A DNA stretch of 16,987 bases. Origin: Phoronis ovalis. Its lineage: Eukaryota > Phoronida > Phoronidae. The DNA is taken from contig JAOXYB010022203.1 of assembly GCA_028565635.1 (NCBI GenBank), positions 1-16,987 of the forward strand. Direction: 5' to 3'. The translations under genes were made by a program, and so were the position numbers. Positions 1 through 9,100 of the stretch are shown piece after piece. A model generated the notes under the pieces. The model did no database searches, had not been told where the DNA came from, and saw only the letters and a program-made list of their open reading frames with translations. Within the stretch, counting starts at the first letter, position 1; the number at the start of each line of letters is the position of its first letter.

Positions 1-51
1 GCACGTGCATATGTAGATAGGGGAGATAATTCTGAATTATAGCGCGTGCGT
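1..51 (-). CDS. Candidate next KATNBL1 exon, cut by the window edge
   Basis: A T-rich acceptor (atttatttccag) on the minus strand ends at position 52. Reading on in the required phase gives RTRYNSELSPLSTYARA, open to the edge. I see no clear similarity to the known KATNBL1 C-terminus, so this may be a chance open stretch. Confidence 0.22.
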
Positions 52-165
52 CTGGAAATAAATTTTAACCTGCCTTACGTTACTTGCGTATGAGTAATGC
101 TTTAATATCACTGTATCATTTTTTTTTCATAGTAGTATTGTAAACAGCATTCATAGACAACATAC

Positions 166-276
166 CTGGTTCTCAGCATTCTTACATTGAAATCTTGTTT
201 GCTATTATATGTGCTAAAGTCACGCCACCAAATCTTCAGTACAACTCTCAAGAAGTCCAATGTCTTCACAATGTAG
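166..276 (-). CDS. KATNBL1: KATNBL1 coding exon: end of con80 domain
   Basis: 111 nt, acceptor ttcttccag and donor CCAG|gtatgt, phase 2 at both ends. It encodes DYIVKTLDFLRVVLKIWW, then RDFSTYNSKQDFNVRMLRT. The WW pair near the end of the helix matches KATNBL1. Confidence 0.88.
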
Positions 277-3200
277 CTGGAAGAAAATATCAAAATGATT
301 ATTATTGTTATTGAATAGAGTTATCTTTATGCCAGATAAAATTAAAACAAGGTTGAGACATCTATCTCTATGTCCAAGCAACCCTCTGTTGCCAGAAGAT
401 AAACTTTGTTGCAATTTTTTACAATAAAAACCACAAATGAAAATTCCCTTATATAGTTTATTGGAGCAAAAGTAATGCAAAACCACTTTAAAATTATTTA
501 TTAGAAATATAAATAAAGATTGAGTGAGTAAAAACCAGAAACTTTCCATTTTTCTAGTCACTTTTATACATAATTAATTTTAATTGTTAACTTACTCTTC
601 ATATTTACTTGTCAACAGCTTTTCAGCCAATGGAATGATTTCTTGACAAGAACCAAGAGACAGCTTTGTCTTATCATTCTCTCTGATACTGTAAAATATC
701 AATATGGCTGTCAGAACCATAGATTATATAAAAATCATAAACTTTGACAAATTGTTTGGAGACTACAATTTATCATGCAGTGATGTACAATTGTTTCAAA
801 ATAATTTCCCATTATAAAAATTAAAACTGACTATACTCAGCCAGCTCTTTATATCAAAATTTAAAATCCATACAAACAAGGTTTTGAATTAAAAGTACAT
901 AAAACTTGGTCATGCAGTTCTTCCAGCTGAAAATCTGTACAATCTAGAAAAGTGTGACATATATACTTACCACATTGTTAGCAGTGGTAGAAAATCAGTT
1001 GTCACTGAAGGATCATTGGTTTTTACCAGATAAGATATCAGACCAGAAATTCCATTTTGTTTCCATTCAGCTTGGGCAACTTTAAGTTTCAAGCATCTAG
1101 CTTGTAATGCATTAATCATTGGATCATGACCTTTACAAACCTAAGACGATGGTTAATTATTGGAATTATAATTTTAAAATTATTTTACACAAAATAATTC
1201 AAACTCCATATAAGGCAAACTTTTAGATAAGGTATTAATGTGATATTTGTTAATATGCATTAATTTGAACACAATTTCTATATAAAATGAAAATTTCTAA
1301 AGCTGGCAGAATTGTACACTATTAACTATTTTTTTGTTCTGAGAGCTATATTAAGATTTTTGTGATATACTGTACATTGTAAAAATATTGCTAATTTTTA
1401 GCAAAAAATATGTAAATAATTACTTTGGTTTCACAGTTTAGCAGCTGGTTTCAGACTTTAACATCCATCACTTATCATGGTAAGGTTTACAATAGAGCTA
1501 TATAATAACACCATTTCAATATGATGCATCTCAAAACAAGAGCATTACCTAGTTAACCAATACTGCTTTAATAACTACAGCAAACGATTAATATGTTTTC
1601 TATTTTATTGTATTTACAGGCGACAAAACAAAAAAAAACAACAGAAAATGTATCACAATTACATTAAGAAATGCATAGGAATTTACACAGAGTAATTTTT
1701 GTAGAATTCATTTATAATTGAATGCAAAGTAGCAAAAATATCGATGTATAAAAATAACCTGGTATAATGATTACACAGCAAGGTGATTTCTAATTAATCA
1801 AGTAAGGAATGAGTAGACATTGCTACTGATATCTAATATTAAGTGAATCATGTTTTTATAAAATACTTTTCAATCCTGTAATTCCCTGACAAATATTACC
1901 TGATTAATCTCATGTTTATCATCATAGGTTTGCTGAATGTTTGGTTTCAGGTAAGTTTCTGTAGCTTTGGCTTGTTTCACAGCTCTAACTGGGAAAATCA
2001 AGTCTACTTGGGGTTGCACTTTACTGACCACATGTTTCTTGGGGGGAGATTTCTGCTGCAAAACACAGATCATTGTACAATGTTTCAAGAGCATATTACT
2101 ATTTATTCAGCATCAATTACTAGCAGTATACCATATATATGGAAGTGCAAAGAAAAACTCAAATATTAAAGAGAAATACAGTTTCGTACCTTTTTTTGTT
2201 GAGCATTATGTATACCTAACGGTTTTATAGCATGCTTTCCCTGTAGCCTTAGAGAACTGCGTCTGGCTCTGAAATAATTTAATGTTAAGTATAATATATA
2301 TTTTAGTAGCGAAAGATAATTTATGCACATAGTAAATACTATTCAAAACTGTTCTATAGAATAGCAAATCAAATAATCCAAAGAGCAATCATCATAGATA
2401 AAGTTACTTCATGCTTTTGACACACCCATATTACATTTAGTTTCTTCGTTGTAAACACTGAATAAATTATTTCTCAGAATATGTGCACATAAGTTGTTCA
2501 GTTTCAGTTTTATATTTAATCAAAGTAAGTTTTAGTCATTGGCTGAAAGGTAATTTAAGCCAATTGTAAGAGCTGTCAACTCAATTTGTCATTTAAATTA
2601 TAATTTCTATCACATATTTTATGACTTTTAAAAGATGAAAACTCACTTCTTTGGATCTTCTAACTTTTTATTTTCAGGCTGTTTTCTCTGTAACAATGAA
2701 ATGTAAAACATGACAAGTATAGCTTCAAAAATCCCTGGATTACATTTAATTATAACTAAAGGTAAAAACACAGGACTTGAATAGGAAACAGTCCTCTGTG
2801 AAAAATTTAAATATCTTAATAACATTTCATAGTGGTTTCCTGTTAAAAACAATTGTTACTTCAACACAATTAATTACAATATTTTGTCACTAATAAGGCA
2901 AATTCCTGGTACCTAATCTGACATAAAAGGAGCAGCTGCAATGGTTGGACCAAGAATTTTTTGACATTTTCTGTTATAATATGCCAATTAGTACTCATAC
3001 CCCTGCCATTGTCAAAATTATCACCGATATTAATTCCCCGTACAAACCTTGTATGGCGAGGATACCTTTTTGTCTTTATTTATCCATACATATTTATTTT
3101 TCTCCCAGTCCCATTTAAGAAAGCCTGCACCAGCGTCTATAAGACCTTGACTTGCTCTCTTGTCCCCTTGATTCATTTTTAATTACTGTTCAGAAAATTT

Positions 3201-3356
3201 AAATATTAGTATTTATGACACATATTTATTTCATAGGACATCACAAAAATGAACTAATGAACATGGAGTAGTCTTTAATACGAAACAGGTGAAACCTCAA
3301 GGCGAGCTCAGATGCTTTTATTGAATTCCCAAACTACTTACAGCACAAGAAGTCAT
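166..3356 (-). CDS. KATNBL1: KATNBL1-like katanin p80 regulatory subunit (con80 domain), 3' end off the window
   Basis: Spliced minus-strand gene. Coding pieces in transcript order: 3356-3342, 2687-2647, 2268-2190, 2055-1900, 1140-971, 688-596, 276-166. Phases agree at every junction and give 221 codons plus 2 nt. Residues 1-97 are basic and low in order, with an NLS-like KKQKSPPKK at about 44-52. Residues 100-221 form the con80 helical domain: GHDPMINALQARCLKLKVA, then GLISYLVKTNDPSV, SLGSCQEIIPLAEKLL and YIVKTLDFLRVVLKIWW. These align by eye with vertebrate KATNBL1 (its SLGCCVDLLPL and ...IKRWW segments) better than with KATNB1, and there are no WD repeats. In vertebrates con80 proteins bind the katanin AAA ATPase A subunits (KATNA1/KATNAL1) and tune microtubule severing; KATNBL1 is nuclear in interphase and moves to spindle poles. 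The last roughly 35 residues lie left of the window or in a candidate exon at 1-51. The start at 3356 is uncertain; the con80 identification is firm. Confidence 0.87.
596..688 (-). CDS. KATNBL1: KATNBL1 coding exon: middle of con80 domain
   Basis: 93 nt, acceptor attttacag and donor AAGA|gtaagt, phase 2 at both ends. It encodes CIRENDKTKLSLGSCQEII, then PLAEKLLTSKYE. It resembles the KATNBL1 segment ending LLPLVKSLLKSKFEE. Confidence 0.9.
971..1140 (-). CDS. KATNBL1: KATNBL1 coding exon: start of con80 domain
   Basis: 170 nt, acceptor cttag and donor TG|gtaagt. It encodes VCKGHDPMINALQARC... through DFLPLLTM. The HDxM...LQxR pattern followed by a W and a NDxSV(T/V)xDFLP segment is the con80 opening seen in KATNB1 and KATNBL1. 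Confidence 0.9.
1141..1899 (-). other. KATNBL1 intron, no further features
   Basis: 759 nt, very AT-rich. No ORF or transposon signature was recognised. Other KATNBL1 introns are 277-595, 689-970, 2056-2189, 2269-2646 and 2688-3341; nothing distinctive is seen in them. Confidence 0.7.
1900..2055 (-). CDS. KATNBL1: KATNBL1 coding exon (residues about 46-97)
   Basis: 156 nt (52 codons, phase 0 at both ends) from acceptor ttttgcag to donor CAG|gtaata. It encodes QKSPPKKHVV..., a basic linker upstream of con80, ending KHEINQ. The acceptor is a tandem NAGNAG (gcagCAG), so the first Gln may be optional. Confidence 0.82.
2190..2268 (-). CDS. KATNBL1: KATNBL1 coding exon (residues about 19-45)
   Basis: A 79-nt exon from acceptor atttcag to donor AAG|gtacga. 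Only the frame ARRSSLRLQGKHAIKPLG... is open throughout, and it fits the phase on both sides. It is Arg/Lys-rich and ends in an oligo-A run encoding QQKK. Confidence 0.75.
2647..2687 (-). CDS. KATNBL1: KATNBL1 coding exon (residues about 6-19)
   Basis: A 41-nt exon, RKQPENKKLEDPKK, with acceptor ttcattgttacag and donor AA|gtgagt (phase 2). A second AG 9 nt downstream would remove RKQ in frame. Confidence 0.7.
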
Positions 3357-3410
3357 GAGTTTTTGCTTAACGTTTTTGTCATCACATACTTAGAATCATG
3401 ATTCACGAGC
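3342..3410 (-). CDS. KATNBL1: KATNBL1 probable start exon
   Basis: Strong donor GCT|gtaagt at 3341. The likely acceptor before 3410 has a T-rich tract ending tagacag. In the frame required downstream, TGA and TAA precede an ATG at 3356-3354, so only 5 codons (MTSCA) are coding here and 54 nt would be 5'UTR. A weaker acceptor after ctaag at 3389 would make the piece 47 nt and fully open (CDDKNVKQKLMTSCA), with the start further upstream. I cannot decide between the two from sequence. Confidence 0.5.
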
Positions 3411-5390
3411 CTGTCTATTAAAAAATAATAATTGATGCAACCAAATTGCCAACAAATCAGTTTCTATTTATAAACTTATAATTGAAATAGGTTTAATAGT
3501 GGAGAAAAAAGGTGTGCTGGGTGCTGGCTTATTAAAAGAAATGCTAAAACCTGTAAAATTTAACCCAAAACATTCGAGAAATAAGCTAGTTATTACCATC
3601 ACATAAGATTTTATTATGCAGTTGCAATTGAAACACATGGACTGACAGACGGAATTCTGATTGTAGGTATGTAGGTTACGTCATACTCCAGTATACACCT
3701 ATGTAAGATATCAAAAGAATAAGCTGATGTTAATTAATAGACATCTGCCTCCATTCTTAACATTTCCCTTGAGTGATATTTTTTTAAGTGTCGTTTGAAT
3801 GAACCTTTATTTACAATCTCTTAATATTATTATAGGTAGTTTATTCCATAAGCCGATTTCAGTATATGTAAAGGCTTCTAAGGCATATCATGAGGTATAT
3901 GAAAGTTTAACATACTTTGACAAGTAGTTACTGCGTGTACAGAATTGACTCTACTAAAACCAGAATTTATAAACTCAGGAGCTTTGTCATGACTTGAAAT
4001 ATCTTCGGAACGTGATTTAATTTGATCTTCCCTTTCAAGTGGTCAAATTTGTCTATATTTAGAATGAATCTAACCATTTTAATTTGTTTTTGAAAAGTTT
4101 CATAATAAATAGCCTGTAACCAACGTAGGGCATCGTTTTCAAAGGGGTATGTGTCCCTGACCTCTGCTTTACATTGATTGATTGATTTTCCTTATTCATC
4201 ATGGCAATACATAATACTAAAAAAGACAAAGTTTAAGATGCACTAAATTTGAAATGCTATATGAAAAATAAAACTTCGATCCACAGTGGTCCTTACTATA
4301 AAAACACTCAAAATGAGCCTCATTTAACTATTAACATCTAGCTATTGTTTAGAATATCTGGGACTATTATTATAAATAAATTTTAAATAAAAAAATTTAG
4401 CACAATTTTTTTTCTGGACAATATTGTTTTTTTTTTAAATACAGATTACAAAACAACAGCAACAAACAAAAAAAAGTAACAAGTTGTCTGCTAGTTGTAC
4501 ATTGTGGTTTTAAATATTGACATACCAATGTTACAAAACAAAATTTCGCCATTTAATCTTTTATCTATCAATTTCATTTTGGATTCTCCCTATCGGGGAG
4601 TGTTTTTTTTCTGTCTCTATTACATGACTTATAATCACTTACGTTCATTACTATTTTTGAAAGTTGAACTTTACTATTAAATAAAACATTTAAAGATACA
4701 AATTTGAATAATAACATAATATGATTAATGGCAACATTATAATTGTTCAGGAGCTTGTACCCTAGGAGTACACAATTTTTCCTCAATTGGGATATTAATA
4801 TTTGTATTTTGAAATATGAATAAGGTCACTGATAATAAAATGTCTTTATACTAATTTTGCAGTGCGGAAAAAATAAATGTGTGACTGGGTCCCTCGCTAG
4901 CTTAGTACTGGATTTGCAAAATATACATAAGTCTGACTCAACGTTTGACATTTTAAATAATCTATATTTGTGAATTTAATTTAATTTGAAAATTTCTATT
5001 TTGATTTCTTGGGTTGAAGGAAGCTCAGTCATTAATTATAATATTTCCCTTCATCATCATTTAATTTATAAAGTAGATCTCAATTAGTTATTTCTATCTG
5101 ATATAGTAGCTCTGTACAATATTGTTAAGAAGATATCTTTCACGTCTGTATTTCAACATTAACTGTCTTTGAACTTTGATTTAGATCATCGACGCATTCT
5201 TATTCTTATATTTATAAAAACATTAAAAAGCAGAAGGGGATGATAACCGATGATATAATCTTTGGGACAAATAAAACTTCAAAGAAGTTGTCACAAGTTA
5301 AATGTCATCTAAGGAACATGTCAAACCTTATTAGAACTAAGTTGAATATATAATACATGTGTTACTTTTTATAAAACAGATTAAATTCAC
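3411..5390 (-). other. Long KATNBL1 5' intron
   Basis: No convincing coding exon is seen on either strand. It holds the LINE relic at 3775-4134, a short ATTG tandem run near 4172-4188 and several A/T homopolymer runs near 4380-4480. A minor donor-like AACGTAAGT at about 4641 (minus) is unsupported by a coding frame. Confidence 0.45.
3775..4134 (-). mobile_element. Decayed non-LTR retrotransposon (LINE) C-terminal relic
   Basis: Conceptual minus-strand reading with several frame changes and stops gives, in order: an LQAIYYETFQKQIKMVRFIL segment, APEFINSGFSRVNSVHAVTT, and YTEIGLWNKLP followed by a stop-broken RFIQTTLKK. This is the order typical of the end of reverse-transcriptase ORFs of the CR1/L2/Jockey kind (NLAPxYL...VNSVHxYxTR...LWNxLP...FKxxLK). 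Only the end of the element survives and no intact domain remains. Confidence 0.65.
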
Positions 5391-5450
5391 CTGAAATCTT
5401 TCAAACACCTGTTCCCGGAAGTAATTTCAAACTTCGGCTAACGTTGTTCT
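5391..5450 (-). other. KATNBL1: Probable KATNBL1 5'UTR first exon (5' limit approximate)
   Basis: On the minus strand a consensus donor TTTCAG|gtgaat ends an exon at 5391, just downstream of the promoter motifs. The transcription start cannot be read from sequence; about 5450 is an estimate. Splicing to 3410 would create a 5'UTR intron of about 1.98 kb. Confidence 0.4.
5415..5422 (+). promoter_or_regulatory. ETS-family binding motif CCGGAAGT
   Basis: Exact match to the ETS/GABPA core, located between the two inferred first exons. Confidence 0.5.
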
Positions 5451-5460
5451 GATTGGTCAG
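5449..5460 (-). promoter_or_regulatory. Inverted CCAAT box (NF-Y type)
   Basis: CTGATTGGTCAG reads CTGACCAATCAG on the minus strand, matching the NF-Y consensus with its flanks (CCAATCA). Confidence 0.55.
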
Positions 5461-5598
5461 ATGCTTTCGTACCTCGCTTTCAATCAAAAATGGCTCCATG
5501 CATGTTTTGGTTGCCTACGACGCTCGAAATTGAAGAAAATTGCTGTAATTCCCATTTTCCAAGGAATTAATAAGATCAAAATATCCCAATTAAAAGAG
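5460..5598 (+). other. WDR27: WDR27 5'UTR first exon (5' limit approximate)
   Basis: It ends at donor AAAGAG|gtaatg (5598/5599) and is joined to acceptor ttattcag at 5997. Its ORFs close before the donor, so it is untranslated for the main frame. Intron 1 is 5599-5997. Confidence 0.5.
5490..5570 (+). CDS. Upstream ORF of 26 codons in WDR27 leader
   Basis: ATG in a good context (AAAAATGG) at 5490, ending TAA at 5570, before the first donor. It begins MAPCMFWLPTTLEIEE. It would lower WDR27 translation if the transcript starts upstream of 5490. The ATGGC could instead be only a YY1-like promoter element. Confidence 0.3.
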   Translation: MAPCMFWLPTTLEIEENCCNSHFPRN

Positions 5599-5847
5599 GT
5601 AATGTATTAGAAGTTGAGAAGCACAATTATTATTACTTTAGCCATTGAGTTTTTACCGAAAATCGTCGCGATGGATGTGTAATTCTAATATTAAACTCAG
5701 TCTTTTTACTTTTAGTTTTAGTTTGTAAAGTAAAGCACGTGAAACAAGTTATTCACTTGCTTATGATCCTATCATTCACTGGCTCCGTTAGTTCGTTTCT
5801 TTGCTTAACCTGCTTCGACTTAGCCTGAACAAAATATATGCCTATAG

Positions 5848-5867
5848 TGGCTATACGGCTATAGCCA
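5848..5867. repeat. Perfect 8-bp inverted repeat (hairpin)
   Basis: TGGCTATA - CGGC - TATAGCCA in WDR27 intron 1; an additional CCTATAG precedes it. Function unknown. Confidence 0.6.
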
Positions 5868-6003
5868 TGCAATGGACTTCGTTTTATAATAATACTAATA
5901 GTTACAAACAGTTATATTTTAAATTTGATCTAAAAGAATTATTTTATTGCAATGATTATTGACTATTATAATTAATGTATTATTGTATTTTATTCAGTGC
6001 TGA

Positions 6004-6147
6004 ATGGCGTTTGTGATCCATGATCACACTATTAGAACTCCATTCCCCTTATCTCACATACAGATAGCATGTGATGGAGTTTACATTGCTTTACCTTTTG
6101 TCAGAACTTTAATTGGCGTTTGGAGTGTGCACAACTTAAATGCAAAG
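6004..6147 (+). CDS. WDR27: WDR27 coding exon 1 (residues 1-48)
   Basis: Acceptor tattttattcag at 5997, six untranslated bases, then ATG. The first blade ends VWSVHNLNAK at donor AAAG|gtatgt. Confidence 0.93.
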
Positions 6148-9100
6148 GTATGTAATACTTCTGCTCATGTCTATATTATCTTTTGAACTGGCAAGTGACT
6201 GTTGATTGTTCAAGAGAATATAGAATTATGTTTACAGTAATATGCCTACTTGAGTGTGAAGATTAACTGTTTGGAGATCAAACTAGAACTGTAAATATGC
6301 TCATTTTTTGAGCATTTTTATGGTATTATAAGCTAAATTGTTTCGATCATACATACATACACAGATTACATATATACATTACATACATTACTTACAATCA
6401 TTACATATATTACTTAAAATATACATTACATACATACATACAACGTACAACACATGCACACACACATATACTTACAATCTATTTGATATAATATAAGATA
6501 TTACAAGAAAGTATCACAGTATGACAAGTATGGGATTCTATTAAAGGGATCAATAAACTATTTGCATGTAAACATTCTCCAGCATGATGCATTTTGTGAA
6601 TGAACAATGATGCAGTTTTACACAATGATGCTGGCATAATTCATTCTCAAAATACAACATGCTGGTAATGCTTTGGTTTAATTCTCAAATGATTGCACCT
6701 TCAAATAGTCTATTACCTTATAGCAATCAGAACTGACAAAATGAGGAGAGGATGTCAAAGGGGTGCTTTCAAATTTACACTTTATTTTCATGTTTTTTAG
6801 CCATTAGAGTTTGAAGGGCACAAGAACAAAGTATCAGCATTATGTTTCAGTAATACACCAACTTTACTTTGTTCAGCCGGTCAAGATTATGTCATTATTT
6901 GGGATATAAATAAAGCAAGGATATGCTGGGATAAAGGTAGTTTTATTAACTAAAATTTGTTAATTTTTATTGGATAAATGTATACCTTGTAAATGTGATG
7001 GTATTGAACATCAGATCTGTAATCCTTTTATTCAGAGATAATCTTGTTGAATTATAATGTCTAGTAATAGCACAGAACAAAAAAGTTTATGATTTAAAAA
7101 TAATGTCTGCCATTTGAAAATACTCTGTACAATTTTAGCTCAGTCTTTCTAATTTACTTATTAATTAAACCAGACCGTAAATAAGCTTTAAAAAAAATTC
7201 AAATTGCAATAACAAAATCCGCAGAACAGCTTACACATTAGATTATGATTGTAATAGTTTGCATATATCCTCTAAAATCCTTGTGTTATATTACAAACCT
7301 TTTAATAGTGTGTCATCAACGTTCTGAAATTATTTTCAGGAGAGAAAATCAGAGGCCACGTAGTTGCTCAAAATCTTGGACCAGTCCAGTACTGTAGCTT
7401 CAGTCCAGATGATAGATATGTGGCAGTTTGTGCTGACATTGATATATTCATCCTGGATATAAAAGTAAGTATCACAGTTAGCAGTGATTATTATAGCTAT
7501 GTGACCAATTGTGCTGACATTGTTATATTTATCTTAATAGATATGAGTACTTATTGCAGTTAGCGTTGACATACATGTATGCCTTTATTGTTACATTAAC
7601 AGTGTACAATGTCTTATGAGTTCAAATTCATAAAATTAGGACTGTAAAGGCAACTTGTGGGTATTAATTGTCATGCAAGGTAGCTAAAATATAAACTAGA
7701 AATGATATGTGTTTAACTATCTGTGTTCTACCTTCATGTACTCACCAACTCCTTCAATTCATAATTTTACAAATTAAAACAATGTATAACGTATGACATT
7801 GTTGTCTTGAAGTATTGATTTTATTTCTTTTCTAGGGTGTACAGGTAGAAGCTACTTTAGAAGGGCATGATGGTATAGTCACATGCGCTGAGTTCTGTCC
7901 ACACTACACATCTACACTGGTGTCAGCTGGTGAAGACAGAACATTTAAAGTAAGACCACATAATTTATTTAATTAGAGGTTGCAAGGATAAAAAATAAAC
8001 CTGTTGTTTGATTGTAAATTGGCTGAATTTGTCCACCATTAAAGCTGTTCCAGTTTAAATTATATGGTGGAGGGAAGAGGGAGGCACTGCTAAAAAAGAA
8101 ATATGGGTGATGTGTCTCAGGTCACTAATAAAATGTTAAAAATATGATGTGAGTGATGGGATATTCTGAAAGTGCCTTATCCCTATCATGTACAACTAAA
8201 ATCAGAACAGCTTTATGAAAACTATTCAAATATTTAGTTTATATTGCTATTACTGACTAATATACCAATTTTATAAGTGATATAATAACAAACTAATTTT
8301 ACTGCTCTTATTATTCTAGTTCTTCCAAGCAGAATCCATTTATTAATAATGTATGGGAAAAATACAGTTTTTGATACATTAATTGCAGTTTTTACTCGCA
8401 GTTGATGCTTATGTTAGCTTCTTTTTAAAATAATATATTAACTATAATTTCTATTTCAAATTAAACCTAACATTTTATAGATATGGAATCTCCATGACAA
8501 ATCTCTCATCTATCAGTCAACAATCATATCTAGCTCTCCATTCATCAGTTTAGCAATGTGTCCACAGAATGAACAGTTTGCATTAGGGACAGCAGATGGA
8601 CAGGTTTGAGAACTAATCTGATGTAAACTTTTTTCTTTTTAGTCATTATTGGATCTTATCAAAGTTAATTACCAGTAAATTATCCATGTTAAAAGTTAAA
8701 ACTGCTTGTCACTACAGTCTTACTATTAATCAATCATTACCTTATGGTGTAATATATAATCAACCCTTAATGGGTTGCAATGTTGTGTAAGTCTAAAAGG
8801 TGTTGACTTTCATGTGTCAGTTAAGGATATGACAGCTAACAATGGTATGTTAGCCTTGTGATGATCAGATCAAGTATATTAATTCTTTTACATTGTTTTT
8901 AAGGTAAGAGTTTATGACCTCAGTGATGATAATGGATTCAGAAGTTTACACCATTTAGATGTGAGCAAGATTTTAGGCAAAAAGAAACGCGAAAAGATCA
9001 AAAAAGCCTCCACCAATGATCAGGGTAATTCATTAAATGTCATACTGATTATTGTATTTGCATAGACTGATAAAATGATGATATTACCATTTTTCCCATA

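Larger units (their letters stand above)
5391..5598. promoter_or_regulatory. Likely bidirectional KATNBL1/WDR27 promoter
   Basis: Head-to-head first exons converge on this roughly 200-bp segment, which is richer in CpG than its surroundings. Visible elements are an ETS-type CCGGAAGT at 5415-5422, an inverted CCAAT box (CTGATTGGTCAG, core 5452-5456) and a YY1-like AAAATGGCTCC at 5487-5497. There is no TATA box at a fitting distance. NF-Y plus ETS sites are typical of divergent housekeeping promoters. Start sites are inferred. Confidence 0.6.

Noticed and set aside
220-561. 113-codon minus-strand ORF over a KATNBL1 exon
   Set aside because: It runs through splice sites in a frame different from the conserved con80 reading and is Phe/Ile/Leu-rich from AT-rich sequence.
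4574-4786. Minus-strand 70-codon ORF with internal AAC|gtaagt as a candidate KATNBL1 first coding exon
   Set aside because: No good acceptor or promoter motif upstream and no similarity to the KATNBL1 N-terminus.
8033-8070. CCACCAT/ATGGTGG inverted repeat as a transposon end
   Set aside because: Only 7 nt, close together, and no target duplication; could be chance.
8904-9024. Possible frameshift in the basic linker of coding exon 6
   Set aside because: A recount of the A-run (six A in ATCAAAAAAGCC) gives a continuous frame and phase 1 at the donor, as the next exon needs.
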